64,000 bases of DNA from Nocardioides sp. GTDB lineage: Bacteria > Actinomycetota > Actinomycetes > Propionibacteriales > Nocardioidaceae. Positions 34,701 to 42,695 of this stretch are shown here, in pieces. The notes below the pieces were generated by a model that saw only the letters and a program-made list of their open reading frames with translations, was not told where the DNA came from and did no database searches. Position 1 is the first letter of the stretch; each line of letters opens with the position of its first letter. The DNA lies in NCBI GenBank assembly GCA_002729525.1, contig PBYI01000070.1:59857-123856 (forward strand), in the 5' to 3' direction. A program made the position numbers and the translations under genes.

Positions 34701-35190
34701 GCAGAGGACGACCCTTCTCGTCGCCGCGCAGGTGCGCCTCGGTGAGCGCTCCCGCCAGCCGGTGGTAGCCCTCGACGCCGCGGGCGAGGACCAGCAGGTG
34801 CGTGCCCTCCGGGTCGGGTACGCCGTTCTGGGGTCCGCTCAGCCCGAGCGAGAGCTCGGCGCCGTAGACCGTCGGGAGCCCGTGGACGGCGGCCGCCTCG
34901 GCGAGCATGGGAGCCGCGTACAGGCCGTCGTGGTCGGTGATCGCGAGCGCGTGCAGGCCCAGCCGGACGGCCTCCTCGACCAGGTCGGCGGGCGAGGAGG
35001 CGCCGTCGAGGAAGCTGTAGTGGGAGTGCGCGTGCAGCTCGGCGTAGGGCACCACCCGGTCGGGTCGGGCGATGTCGCGGGCGACGGGGCGGCGGCGGGG
35101 ACGGGAGATCGGCGCGTCGTCGGCCCCGGGTCGTCCACTGAGCCGCCGTTCGAGCTCGGCCCAGTGCATGGCGGGGTTGTTCCAGCCCAT
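31786..35190 (-). CDS. dnaE2: Error-prone DNA polymerase III alpha subunit DnaE2
   Basis: 1134 residues, with an N-terminal PHP domain (ELHAHSHYSFLDGASS, H53/H55/H57), the polymerase palm (EEPDIDVNFDSDRREEV near residue 440) and the C-terminal HhH and OB segments (VRVAGVVTHRQRPGTAMGVTFLNLEDETG). DnaE2 performs mutagenic translesion synthesis together with ImuA' and ImuB. ATG 35190 has GGAGGAGG 5 nt upstream and lies 27 nt after imuB. It is the last gene of an SOS operon whose LexA box is at 37492-37511. Confidence 0.95.
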   Translation of the reverse strand: MGWNNPAMHWAELERRLSGRPGADDAPISRPRRRPVARDIARPDRVVPYAELHAHSHYSFLDGASSPADLVEEAVRLGLHALAITDHDGLYAAPMLAEAAAVHGLPTVYGAELSLGLSGPQNGVPDPEGTHLLVLARGVEGYHRLAGALTEAHLRGDEKGRPLHHLEELAERGRDHWVVLTGCRKSHVRRALAAGGPDAAAAELDRLTALFGLDGVLVELHPGPGQDADNAALAGLAEVHGLDVVAAGNVHHATPQRHRLASAMAAVRARRSIAELDGWLDLSASRHLRSGAEVAADLAPWPGAVARTVTLADELTFDLRGATPALPKHRIPEGHDPDTWLRVLAERGFAERYAGTPHEQEARERMEHELRVISAKDFSGYFVIVHDIVAFARSREILCQGRGSAATSAVCFALGITAVDAVFYRLPFERFISAHRDEEPDIDVNFDSDRREEVIQWVYDTYGRRNAAQVANLITYRPRSAVRDAAKALGYSQGQQDAWSKQIDGWHGVVTGDAGDSAAHDVPPQVVALAEELMGAPRHLGIHSGGMVLTEQPIGEVVPIERARMDRRTVLQWDKDGCESMGLVKFDLLGLGMLGALDHMMRLAHEHLGERWTLATMPKEEPAVYDMLCRADSIGTFQVESRAQIGTLPRLRPREFYDLAIEIALIRPGPIQGGAVHPYVRRATGQEPVTYDHPDLVPVLERTRGVPLFQEQLMAMAVALGDCTRDDADLLRRAMGSKRGVERIESIKEKLYAGMARRGLVGEQADAIYVKILSFANFGFAESHALSFALLVYASSWFKLHYPAAFLAGLLRNQPMGFYSPQSLVGDARRHGVDVRRPDVLRSGARAGLEPLTDQSEAGPLEPTGDDSCRQPRFGPAPWLPGTPDPTPAHRRDGRLAVRLGLDSVRGVGVEVAERVVAARERAPFADVTDLSRRAGLSTEQLEALATAGALSCFGLDRRQALWAAGFAERAEHLPGTTPAVDAPMLPGMGPVDTTLADLWATGVSTDVHPMSHLREALRAAGVRSIGDLATSEPHRRVRVAGVVTHRQRPGTAMGVTFLNLEDETGMLNVVCSVGVMKAHRRAARNRVAVVVRGILERNEGVTNLVADRVDGLDAVVPGAGAALQARQQSRDFR

Positions 35191-35217
35191 CAGTGCCTCC
35201 TCCCCGTGGGACGGGGG

Positions 35218-36786
35218 TCAGTCATAGCCGGCCTCCACGGTCCAGCCGTCGTCGGCGCAGCGCAGCAGCCACGCGCGACCGTCGGCGCCCACGACCTGGA
35301 ACCGGGCGCAGCGTCCCTCCGCTCCCTGCCACCAGCCCTCGTCGACCGGCCAGGGGCCGGCCCACGACAGCACCGGCTGCCAACCACCGGAGGGTGGCCG
35401 GAACGAGGTGGGCACACCGGTGACCGCGCCGCGCTCGGTGACCCGCACGCCCACCCCGGCGTCGTCGACGACCTCGCTCGGAGGCGGCTGCCGGAACACC
35501 AGCGCCGGCGGTGGACCCGGCACCCGGCCAGGCCAGGGCCGGTCGAGCGGACGCAGGTCGACGGCCCGCTCGCCCCACACGACGTCGGCCTGACGGGCGG
35601 CGGGAGTGCGGCCGCCCTGCAGCACCGGGCGGCGTACGGCCTCGAAGCCGACCATGCCCTGGACCCGGGCCACGCCGCGCTCCACCAGCTCGTCACCCGC
35701 ACCGCCCCAGAGGCCCTCGCCGTGGGCGGCGGCTGGCTCCACCGTCTCGGGGACCAGGCGGACCCGCTCGACCGGCGCGGCCACGACGCCTGCGTCCTTG
35801 CGTGAGCGCACGCCCCCGGTCGCCCGGGGAGAGAGCTGCCAGTGCACCCGGTCGACCAGGTCGGCCGGGGAGAAGAACCGGGGGTGCAGCCACGTGCGGA
35901 CCGACGTCGGCACCGAGGCTCCGCCGTCGTCGGTGCAGGCCTCGACGCGCACCGCGGTGCAGACCAGCTGGCGGGCGGCGAGCTGCTCGACGAGCCGGTC
36001 CGCCGTACGCCGCACGCTGAAGGCCACCGCCTCGACGGAGTCCAGCGGCGGCTCGAACACGACCTCGCACTCCAGGTCGGGAGGCGGGGTGCGGGCGTGG
36101 AACGAGGTCGGGTCCTCGCCCCGGGCCTGCCGTCGCAGCCTGGAGCCGAAGGCCCCCAGGCGGTGCTCGACGGCCTGTGCGGGGAGCCCGGCCAGGTCTC
36201 CGAGGCTGGAGAGCCCGAGCCGGCGCAGCAGCCCCACCACCTCGCGCCCCTGCGGGTCCTGCTCGAGCACCTGCAGCGGCAGGTCACGGAGGAACGTCGC
36301 CGCCCCACCCGCCGGGACGACCCGCCAGCCCTGGAGGTCGGCCCACCTTGCCGCCTGCTCGGCGCAGAAGAGGTCGTCCGCGACGCCCTGGCGGACGTCC
36401 CAGACACCCGTCTCCACGAGCGCCTCGCAGATGGTGGCGGCGGCGTTCTCCTCCGTGCCGAACCACCGACCCGGTGCGCGCACCGCGAGCAGGCCGGGCC
36501 GCAACGCCGCGACCCCCGGGCGCAGCGCCTCGACCGTCTCCAGGACCGGCTCGAAGGCACGCCCGTCCCGGTCGGGTGCGGAGGCGAGCAGCCTCAGCTC
36601 GGGGCAACGCCCCTGCGCGTCGCGGCGTCGCTGCCCGCGGCGTACGCCCTCCCGCCGGGCCTCCTCGTTGCACACCTCCACGACGTTGGCCTTGATCACC
36701 GCGGCGGGCGCGGTGGCGGGCAGACCCTCCTCGAGCAGGGCGGCCACGACGGGCCAGTCGGGGCACCAGACAGCCAGCACCCTCAT
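35218..36786 (-). CDS. imuB: ImuB, Y-family polymerase-like mutasome hub
   Basis: 522 residues from ATG 36786, preceded by GAGGTG; a GTG three codons upstream is an alternative. The N-terminus MRVLAVWCPDWPVVAALLEEGLP and the finger/little-finger regions are Y-family, but the catalytic acidic residues expected near the start and at the SIDE-like site are absent (WCPDWP; VAALRPGLLAVRAPG), as in inactive ImuB. ImuB links ImuA' and DnaE2 and docks on the beta clamp. It follows imuA' after about 10 nt. Confidence 0.92.
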   Translation of the reverse strand: MRVLAVWCPDWPVVAALLEEGLPATAPAAVIKANVVEVCNEEARREGVRRGQRRRDAQGRCPELRLLASAPDRDGRAFEPVLETVEALRPGVAALRPGLLAVRAPGRWFGTEENAAATICEALVETGVWDVRQGVADDLFCAEQAARWADLQGWRVVPAGGAATFLRDLPLQVLEQDPQGREVVGLLRRLGLSSLGDLAGLPAQAVEHRLGAFGSRLRRQARGEDPTSFHARTPPPDLECEVVFEPPLDSVEAVAFSVRRTADRLVEQLAARQLVCTAVRVEACTDDGGASVPTSVRTWLHPRFFSPADLVDRVHWQLSPRATGGVRSRKDAGVVAAPVERVRLVPETVEPAAAHGEGLWGGAGDELVERGVARVQGMVGFEAVRRPVLQGGRTPAARQADVVWGERAVDLRPLDRPWPGRVPGPPPALVFRQPPPSEVVDDAGVGVRVTERGAVTGVPTSFRPPSGGWQPVLSWAGPWPVDEGWWQGAEGRCARFQVVGADGRAWLLRCADDGWTVEAGYD

Positions 36787-36796
36787 CGTGAGCACC

Positions 36797-37483
36797 TCAT
36801 CCGGACGCCCGGCGCCAGGGCGTGGCGGCGGCCGGAGCAGGCGTCAGCACCTCGACCTCCGAGCCCGTGGTGACCACGTCGACGCGGGTCGCCGGGCGGC
36901 CTCGGCGGTCGACCACCAGGGTGCCGCGTCGCCGCTCGAGGTGCCCCCGACCGTCGAGTGGCCCCTCCCACAGCGATCGCTCCAGGGACACCGAGGCCGT
37001 CAGTCGTGGCCAGCCACCGTGCACGACCAGCACCGCGGAGCGCCGCCGCAACCGCGACTCCAGCACTCCGGCCTGCTTCGCGTCGACGCGCACCGTCGGC
37101 CGCAGGACGACGACCCGCAGCACGTCGACGAGGGCGGCGGTGACCTCGAGCCAGTGCTCCCCCGGTTCGGGGACCAGCACCGTGCGGTCGAGCGCCACTC
37201 CGAGGCCGGCGGCAGCCTCCGCACCGAAGTCGGGGAAGCCCGTGAAGCCCACCCACTCCCCCGCCCGCGAGGCGCCGGCGGCCAGGGCCAGCCCCAGGAA
37301 GGCCGAGTCGACGCCGTAGGCGTGGCCTGCTTCCAGCGGGAGCACGGAGGACAACCCGGACGTCGAGGGCACCGTCTGGCCGGCACTGCGGGTGGTGCGA
37401 CACTCCAGGGCCGCCACGCGCTCGCGCAGCCGCGCCACGACCTCGGCCCGGTCTCCGGACGTGGGTAGGGGGCGGACGCTCAC
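36797..37483 (-). CDS. imuA': ImuA', mutasome accessory protein
   Basis: 228 residues. RecA-like fragments such as VLPLEAGHAYGVDSAFLGLALAAGASRAGEWVGFTGFPDFG and VLRVVVLRPTVRVDAKQAGVLESRLRRRSAVLVVHG fit actinobacterial ImuA', which supports DnaE2/ImuB in damage-induced mutagenesis. GTG 37483 is chosen because AACATA, a possible -10, ends 5 nt upstream; a GTG at 37501 lies inside the LexA box and is less likely. First gene of imuA'-imuB-dnaE2. Confidence 0.85.
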   Translation of the reverse strand: MSVRPLPTSGDRAEVVARLRERVAALECRTTRSAGQTVPSTSGLSSVLPLEAGHAYGVDSAFLGLALAAGASRAGEWVGFTGFPDFGAEAAAGLGVALDRTVLVPEPGEHWLEVTAALVDVLRVVVLRPTVRVDAKQAGVLESRLRRRSAVLVVHGGWPRLTASVSLERSLWEGPLDGRGHLERRRGTLVVDRRGRPATRVDVVTTGSEVEVLTPAPAAATPWRRASG

Positions 37484-37491
37484 CGACCTAT

Positions 37492-37511
37492 GTTCGAACA
37501 CGTGTTCGAAC
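37492..37511. promoter_or_regulatory. Perfect LexA/SOS box of the mutasome operon
   Basis: GTTCGAACACGTGTTCGAAC is a perfect 20-bp palindrome containing TCGAAC-ACGT-GTTCGA, an exact actinobacterial SOS box. On the minus strand TTGACC lies just upstream and AACATA just downstream, so LexA would block the promoter of imuA'-imuB-dnaE2. Confidence 0.95.
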
Positions 37512-37558
37512 GGGTCAAGTGGGCGTCCGCCCCCGATGTGGACGGTGGTGGGTGCGGT

Positions 37559-38269
37559 CTACTTCCTGCGGACGGTGAGCTTCAGCAGATCGGCGTACCC
37601 GTCGCTGAAGGTGCCCTCGTAGAGACGCGCCGACAGGGTCACGCGCGCCTGCGACGTGCCCTTCGGGATGATGCCCGTCTTGCTTCGCTTGAGCAGGCCG
37701 GTGCGGCCCTTGCGCTGCTTCGGGGTCACCGGCCCGAGCCTGGCCGAGCCGGTCTTGGCGCCGGCCGGGCTCTTCCAGACGACGGTGAGCTTGGCCCAGT
37801 CCTTCTGGACGTCGTAGCCCCCAAGGTAGGCCGACAGGTCGAAGCGGGCCTTCTTCTTCTTGATCAGACCTGCGTACGGCGTCAGGTCGATGTCCTGCCA
37901 GGCGGACGAGCTCTTGCTGTCGCCGCCGACGAACATGAACTTGCCGCCCTTCTTGCCCGGACCCGGGTCGCGGTACGACGGGTAGCCGCCGTCGCCGTAC
38001 CGGTTGGCCGCGATCTCCTTGCCGGCGCGGACGGTCCAGAGCTTGAGGCCGCGCTGACCGCCGGTGAAGCGCGACGGGAGGGTCTGCTCGGCACTGGGGT
38101 TCTTGATGAGGTTCTTCGGCGCGCGCTTCTTCGCGGCGACCGCCTCTGCGGGAGCCTCGGACGGTGCCGCACCGGCGGTGGTCGTGGGGGTGGCCAGCCC
38201 GAGCGTGGCGAGGGCGGCGACGACGAGGAGCAGGAAGGTCCGGTGTGCGGACCAGAGCATGGTTCTCAC
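37559..38269 (-). CDS. Secreted protein with NPSAEQ-type N-terminal motif
   Basis: 236 residues from GTG 38269, 6 nt after TAGGTT. A signal peptide (RTFLLLVVAALATLGLATPTTTAGA) is followed by a basic, Lys-rich protein. LIKNPSAEQTLPSRF and AWQDIDLTPYAGLIKKKKARFDLSAYLGGY are typical of beta-sandwich carbohydrate-binding-like exported domains, in which an NPS-E motif opens the domain. No enzyme motif is seen. Binding of wall or exopolysaccharide is only a guess. Confidence 0.75.
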   Translation of the reverse strand: MRTMLWSAHRTFLLLVVAALATLGLATPTTTAGAAPSEAPAEAVAAKKRAPKNLIKNPSAEQTLPSRFTGGQRGLKLWTVRAGKEIAANRYGDGGYPSYRDPGPGKKGGKFMFVGGDSKSSSAWQDIDLTPYAGLIKKKKARFDLSAYLGGYDVQKDWAKLTVVWKSPAGAKTGSARLGPVTPKQRKGRTGLLKRSKTGIIPKGTSQARVTLSARLYEGTFSDGYADLLKLTVRRK

Positions 38270-38275
38270 AGGCCG

Positions 38276-38281
38276 AACCTA
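38276..38281 (-). promoter_or_regulatory. Likely leaderless -10 (TAGGTT)
   Basis: TAGGTT on the minus strand ends 6 nt before GTG 38269 and supports that start over the ATG three codons later. Confidence 0.5.
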
Positions 38282-38321
38282 GGGAGCGCGGGCTCCCGTC
38301 CTCGCCCGAACGGGTGAATCT

Positions 38322-39320
38322 TTACCGAGTGGCCATGGAGTCGCGCGACCGCCGCAGCGACGAGGTGTCGACCGCCTCGAAGGCGCTCGCCGGGATCGTC
38401 TTCAGGTCCGCCACCAGCCGCTCCGGCCACCGGCGGTGCTGCTCGCCCTGGAAGTACCACGGCGACCCGTTGTCGGCGATCACCAGCCCGTGCGTCTTCA
38501 TCGCCCGCACCACCCGCCTCGCGTACGGCGACAGCCCCCGAGGTCGGTACGACGCCCGCAACCGGAAGCGCGCCCCCATCGGGGGCAGCCTGGTCGCCGG
38601 ACCCGACCCGGCGTCGTGCCTGGCGGGCCACAGGTGCGCGCTCGCCGTCCGGTCGGTGGTGAACCGGATCGCGTGGTCGATGGTGTCGTCGCGCACCTCC
38701 TTCCACCGCAGAAGCCCGGGCAGGATCGGCAGCCCGGCGGCGTCGGCGGAGGTCCAGCCGTCCGGGCGCAGGTCGTTGCTGCGCAGCGACCAGGTGGCGC
38801 CCGACCCGGCGAGCCAGCGCCCGCCGCGCTGCCGGGTCAGCCAGGTCTCGTAGAGCGTGCACGTGCCACGTCGTACGACGATCGCGTGCCGGTCGCCGTC
38901 GGAGGCGCGTCCGCCCTCGATCCGGGTGTCCCTGCCCAGCGGGTAGCGCACCCGGTCGGACTCGTCGGCGTACCCGAAGCGCACGCGGACGCGGACGTGG
39001 TCCTTCCCGACCACGGTGATCGGGATGCCGTAGTCGGGGCCGTCGCCGTACGACGGCCCGAAGTCGGGGTGCAGGTCGCGGTCGGTGCTCATCGAGCGCA
39101 GCCAGGCGCGGCTGCGGCGGTGGACCGGGAGGTCGGAGACATCGGCGTGCCACCAGCTGGTCGCCGGGAAGACGGGGCAGCCTCCGATGCGCTGGGACGT
39201 CGACCATTCGCGAGGGCTCGGCGCCGACGCAGCCCCCGGTGCTGCCGCTCCGGCGGCACCAGCGACTAGAGCGGACATGGTGGAGACCACGACGACTGCC
39301 CGACCTACGCACGTGCGCAC
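38322..39320 (-). CDS. Conserved secreted protein of unknown function
   Basis: 332 residues from GTG 39320. A signal peptide (VVVVSTMSALVAGAAGAAAPGAASA) precedes a domain I recall from many soil bacteria: CPVFPATSWWHADVSDLPVH, DYGIPITVV, IEGGRASDGDRHAIVV, DGWTSADAAGLPILPGLLRW, HAIRFTTDRTASAHLWPARH and THGLVIADNGSPWYF. The repeated Trp, His and Asp positions suggest a sugar- or peptidoglycan-related exported enzyme, but no activity is known. The start is set by TACGCT 6 nt upstream. Confidence 0.8.
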   Translation of the reverse strand: MRTCVGRAVVVVSTMSALVAGAAGAAAPGAASAPSPREWSTSQRIGGCPVFPATSWWHADVSDLPVHRRSRAWLRSMSTDRDLHPDFGPSYGDGPDYGIPITVVGKDHVRVRVRFGYADESDRVRYPLGRDTRIEGGRASDGDRHAIVVRRGTCTLYETWLTRQRGGRWLAGSGATWSLRSNDLRPDGWTSADAAGLPILPGLLRWKEVRDDTIDHAIRFTTDRTASAHLWPARHDAGSGPATRLPPMGARFRLRASYRPRGLSPYARRVVRAMKTHGLVIADNGSPWYFQGEQHRRWPERLVADLKTIPASAFEAVDTSSLRRSRDSMATR

Positions 39321-39326
39321 CACCGA

Positions 39327-39332
39327 AGCGTA
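39327..39332 (-). promoter_or_regulatory. Likely leaderless -10 (TACGCT)
   Basis: TACGCT on the minus strand ends 6 nt before GTG 39320. Confidence 0.5.
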
Positions 39333-39446
39333 GGTCTCCACCGGCGGTGGTGACAGCACCTCCGATCGCGCCCGCGCTGGCGATGTGGGACACGAAGAGG
39401 ACCGCCTGGGGGCATATGACACTTCTGGGCAACGTCCCGTCGTCCC

Positions 39447-39452
39447 TACGTT
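39447..39452 (+). promoter_or_regulatory. Likely leaderless -10 (TACGTT)
   Basis: TACGTT ends 6 nt before ATG 39459. Confidence 0.5.
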
Positions 39453-39458
39453 CCGGCC

Positions 39459-39785
39459 ATGATCAGACGGCTGGCCGCGACTGCCTTGCTCACTCTCACC
39501 ATGACCCTCGGGCTGACGGTGGCATCGGGTGTGACAAGCCCAGCATCGGCTCTGAGCAGCTGCACGCTCGCGCAGTGGCAGAAGTTCGCACAGGTGAAGT
39601 GCACGTCCGGGACCGGCCAGGTCCGGGCAGCAATCGGGTGCACCAAGTGGTGGAGCGGGACCTACGTGTGGACCCGGTACGGCCCGTGGGTCGGTCGCAA
39701 CTCGACCTCCCAGGCCAAGTGTGGAGCCACTGAGACACCGCGCGTCACCAACGGTCGGGTCTGGCACTGGTACGAGCGACGCTGA
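39459..39785 (+). CDS. Small secreted cysteine-containing protein
   Basis: 108 residues. A clear Sec signal (MIRRLAATALLTLTMTLGLTVASG, cleavage near SPASA-LS) precedes a 70-residue mature part rich in Trp and Tyr with four cysteines (SSCTLAQWQKFAQVKC, GCTKWWSGTYVWTRYG, KCG), likely two disulfides. No family recognised. Codon use is less GC-biased than in the neighbours. A leaderless-type signal precedes the ATG. Confidence 0.75.
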   Translation: MIRRLAATALLTLTMTLGLTVASGVTSPASALSSCTLAQWQKFAQVKCTSGTGQVRAAIGCTKWWSGTYVWTRYGPWVGRNSTSQAKCGATETPRVTNGRVWHWYERR

Positions 39786-39810
39786 CCGGACCTGGGGAGC
39801 CCGACCGTTC

Positions 39811-41175
39811 TCAGCGCTTGCGCTTCTCCCGCACCCGCTGCTGCAGCACGATCGGCGTCCCCTCGAACCCGAACTCCTCGCGCAGCCGCCGCTCCAGGAA
39901 CCGCTCGTAGCCGGCGTCGAGCTTGCCGGAGGTGAACAGCACGAAGGTCGGCGGTCGGGTGCCCACCTGGGTGGCGAACATGATGCGCGGCTGCTTGCCG
40001 CTGCGCACGGGGTGCGGGTGCTCGGCGACGACGCGACCGAGGAAGCCGTTGAGATTGCCGGTGGAGACGCGGGTCTCCCAGCCGGTCAGGGCCCGGTCGA
40101 GGGCCGGGACGAGCTTGTCGACGTGGCGGCCGGTGGCCGCGGTGATGTTGACCCGAGGCGCCCACTGCACCTGGACCAGGTCGCGCTCGTACTCGCGCTC
40201 GAGGTAGTAGCGGCGGTCCTCGTCGACGAGGTCCCACTTGTTGAAGGCCAGCACCATCGCGCGGCCGGACTCGCGGATCGTCTGCACGATGCGCAGGTCC
40301 TGCTCGGAGATCGACTCGCCGGCGTTGATGACCATGACGGCCACCTCGGCGCGGTCGATCGCGGTCGAGGTGCGCAGGGAGGCGTAGTACTCGTGCCCGG
40401 ACGCCTCCTTGACGCGCTTCCGGATGCCGGCGGTGTCGACGAAGCGCCAGGTGCGACCACCGAGCTCGACGAGCTCGTCGACCGGGTCGACGGTGGTGCC
40501 GGCGACGTCGTCGACGACGACGCGCTCCTCACCGGCGAGCCGGTTGAGCAGCGAGGACTTGCCGACGTTCGGCTTGCCGACCAGCGCGATGCGGCGCGGT
40601 CCGCCGGCCTGGGGGTCGGACTCGGGAGGCGGCTCGGGCAGCACGGCGAGGACGGCGTCCAGGAGGTCGCCGGAGCCGCGGCCGTGCAGGCCGGAGACGG
40701 GCAGCGGCTCGCCGAGCCCGAGGTTCCACAGGCCCCACGCCTCGGCCTCGGTGCGCTGGTCGTCGACCTTGTTGGCGGCGAGCACGACCGGCTTGCCGGA
40801 GCGGCGCAGCACCTTGACGACGGCCTCGTCGGCGTCGGTGATGCCGACGGTGGCGTCGACGACGAACATCACGGCGTCCGCGAGGCTCACCGCGACCTCG
40901 GCCTGGCCGGCGATCCGCTCGGCCAGCCCGCGCGCGTCGGGGTCCCATCCGCCGGTGTCGACGACGGTGAAGGCGCGACCGTTCCAGACGGCGTCGTACG
41001 ACACCCGGTCGCGGGTGACGCCGGGGCGGTCCTCCACGACCGCCTCGCGACGGCCGATGATCCGGTTGACCAGGGTGGACTTCCCCACGTTGGGTCGACC
41101 GACGACGGCCAGGACCGGCACCGGGCCGGTCGCGGCCGCACCGCTGTGGTCGTGCTCGTGGGACTGCTCGCTCAT
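39811..41175 (-). CDS. der: Ribosome biogenesis GTPase Der (EngA)
   Basis: 454 residues with two tandem G domains: GRPNVGKST at about 26-34 and GKPNVGKSS in the second, each followed by its DxxG (DTGGWD, DTAGIR) and NKxD (NKVDD, NKWDL) motifs, then a KH-like C-terminal domain ending in basic residues. It assembles the 50S subunit. The start overlaps the plsC stop by 4 bp; order cmk-plsC-der. Confidence 0.96.
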   Translation of the reverse strand: MSEQSHEHDHSGAAATGPVPVLAVVGRPNVGKSTLVNRIIGRREAVVEDRPGVTRDRVSYDAVWNGRAFTVVDTGGWDPDARGLAERIAGQAEVAVSLADAVMFVVDATVGITDADEAVVKVLRRSGKPVVLAANKVDDQRTEAEAWGLWNLGLGEPLPVSGLHGRGSGDLLDAVLAVLPEPPPESDPQAGGPRRIALVGKPNVGKSSLLNRLAGEERVVVDDVAGTTVDPVDELVELGGRTWRFVDTAGIRKRVKEASGHEYYASLRTSTAIDRAEVAVMVINAGESISEQDLRIVQTIRESGRAMVLAFNKWDLVDEDRRYYLEREYERDLVQVQWAPRVNITAATGRHVDKLVPALDRALTGWETRVSTGNLNGFLGRVVAEHPHPVRSGKQPRIMFATQVGTRPPTFVLFTSGKLDAGYERFLERRLREEFGFEGTPIVLQQRVREKRKR

Positions 41176-41930
41176 GCTGACTTCTCCGTGACGCCCCCAC
41201 CGGGGTCGGGCTCGTGCTCGCCCGCGGGCAGCGGGCCAGGCAGGGAACGCCCCAGCCGACGCTGGGATTCCTCCAGGTGGACGAGCATCCGTGCCCGCAG
41301 CACCCGTGACGTCTCCCCCACCTGCCGGCGGGTGCGCGGCCAGGCGGCCGGCGCGACGACGAAGGGTTCACCGTAGACCAGGTCGACCCGCGAACCCCTC
41401 TTCGGGAGCGACCCCATGTGCCCGCCGGGCTCACGTGTGCCGAGCATCGTGACCGGCACCACGGGCGCCCCGGTCACGAGGGCGAGGTACGCCGCCCCGC
41501 GGTGGAACAGCTCCAGCTCCCCGGCGCCGCGCTGCCCCTCGGGGAAGATCCCGACCACGCGACCGTCGCGCAGCGCCCGGATGCTCGTGCGCACCGCGCG
41601 CGGGTCGTGCCGGAACCGGTCCAGCGGGATCTGCCCGCACCGGGTCAGGAACCACCCGAGGAACCCAGAGAACATCTCGATCTTGGTCAGCGCGTGCGCC
41701 GGGCGCGGGCTGAAGATCGCCAGCAGCGGACCGTCGATGACGCCCACGTGGTTGCTGGCCAGCACGACCGGTCCCGACGTCGGCACGTGCTCGGCGCCGT
41801 GCACACGTACGTCGTACCACCGCCGGATCAGCCAGCGGCTCGTCGGACGTCCGCCGTGCAGCAGCCAGCGGACCAGGCGCGGGGCACCGTCGCTGCGAGG
41901 TCGCTCGCGGTGCCGGGCCCTCCTGCTCAT
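41172..41930 (-). CDS. plsC: 1-acylglycerol-3-phosphate O-acyltransferase (PlsC-like)
   Basis: 252 residues. The acyltransferase motifs are NHVGVID (H-X4-D), IPLDRFRHDP and FPEGQRGAG, with VPVTMLGTREPG as a later block. It transfers acyl chains to the sn-2 position of lysophosphatidic acid at the membrane. It overlaps both neighbours by 4 bp (cmk upstream, der downstream), so it is translated with them. The C-terminal tail is proline-rich and of no clear use. Confidence 0.9.
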   Translation of the reverse strand: MSRRARHRERPRSDGAPRLVRWLLHGGRPTSRWLIRRWYDVRVHGAEHVPTSGPVVLASNHVGVIDGPLLAIFSPRPAHALTKIEMFSGFLGWFLTRCGQIPLDRFRHDPRAVRTSIRALRDGRVVGIFPEGQRGAGELELFHRGAAYLALVTGAPVVPVTMLGTREPGGHMGSLPKRGSRVDLVYGEPFVVAPAAWPRTRRQVGETSRVLRARMLVHLEESQRRLGRSLPGPLPAGEHEPDPGGGVTEKSA

Positions 41931-42631
41931 CCCGCCGGCTCACCGACCCGGTCGACCAGCGCGACGAGCAGGTCCACGACCTCCTCGAGCGTGTAGCCGG
42001 TCGTGTCGACCTGGACGGCGCCGTCGGCCTGCACGAGCGGTGCGGTGGCCCGGCCGGAGTCGATGCGGTCGCGCTCGCGCAACGACGCCTCCGTGGCGCT
42101 GACGTCGGCACCGCCGGCCTCGAGGGCGCGTCGGGCGGCCCGGGCCGCGGCGTCGGCGCTGAGGTAGACCTTCACCTCGGCCTGCGGCCACACGACCGAG
42201 CCGATGTCGCGCCCCTCGACGACGATGCCGCCGGCGCCGATGATCGCGCGCTGCTCGGCCAGCAGCCGGGCGCGCACCTCCGGCACCGTGCTCACCGGGG
42301 AGACGGCGGCGTTGACCTCGTCGGTGCGGATCGCGACCGCGACGTCCTCGTCGTCGACGGTGATCGTCGGACCGAGCGGGTCGGTGCCCGAGACCATCAC
42401 CGGGTCGGCGGCGTGGCGGGCGACCGCCTCGGCGTCGTGCACGTCGACGTCGTGGCGCAGCATCCACCAGGTCATCGCGCGGAACATCGCACCGGTGTCG
42501 AGGTAGCGCAGGCCGAGCCGGTCGGCCACCGCACGGCTGGTGCTGGACTTGCCCGAGCCCGACGTGCCGTCGACGGCGACGACCAGGGAGTCCAGGGGCG
42601 TCTCGAGCGGGGCGGCGGGAGCGTCGTTCAC
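41927..42631 (-). CDS. cmk: (d)CMP kinase
   Basis: 234 residues from GTG 42631. P-loop VDGTSGSGKSS at 20-30, then the CMP-binding region (LRYLDTGAMFRAMTW) and DIGSVVWPQAEVKVYL. It phosphorylates CMP and dCMP to diphosphates. A further upstream open extension is not protein-like. TAGACT 8 nt upstream is a possible promoter element. In M. tuberculosis cmk likewise precedes der (Rv1712-Rv1713); here plsC is inserted. Confidence 0.95.
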   Translation of the reverse strand: MNDAPAAPLETPLDSLVVAVDGTSGSGKSSTSRAVADRLGLRYLDTGAMFRAMTWWMLRHDVDVHDAEAVARHAADPVMVSGTDPLGPTITVDDEDVAVAIRTDEVNAAVSPVSTVPEVRARLLAEQRAIIGAGGIVVEGRDIGSVVWPQAEVKVYLSADAAARAARRALEAGGADVSATEASLRERDRIDSGRATAPLVQADGAVQVDTTGYTLEEVVDLLVALVDRVGEPAG

Positions 42632-42639
42632 GGGCGCAC

Positions 42640-42645
42640 AGTCTA
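42640..42645 (-). promoter_or_regulatory. Possible -10 (TAGACT) of cmk operon
   Basis: TAGACT on the minus strand ends 8 nt before GTG 42631, slightly farther than the other leaderless-type signals in this window. Confidence 0.4.
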
Positions 42646-42695
42646 CTGGCGCAGCACGCGTACGCCGACCCGAGACGTTGTCGAGAGGGTGCGGG

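Noticed and set aside
31642..35805. A 1387-codon open frame opposite dnaE2
   Set aside because: His/Val/Arg/Gly-rich antisense shadow of dnaE2 and imuB; long antisense frames are expected at this GC content.
36787..36795. GTG 36795 as the imuB start
   Set aside because: ATG 36786 has GAGGTG at a good distance and gives the MRVLAVWCPDWP start typical of ImuB.
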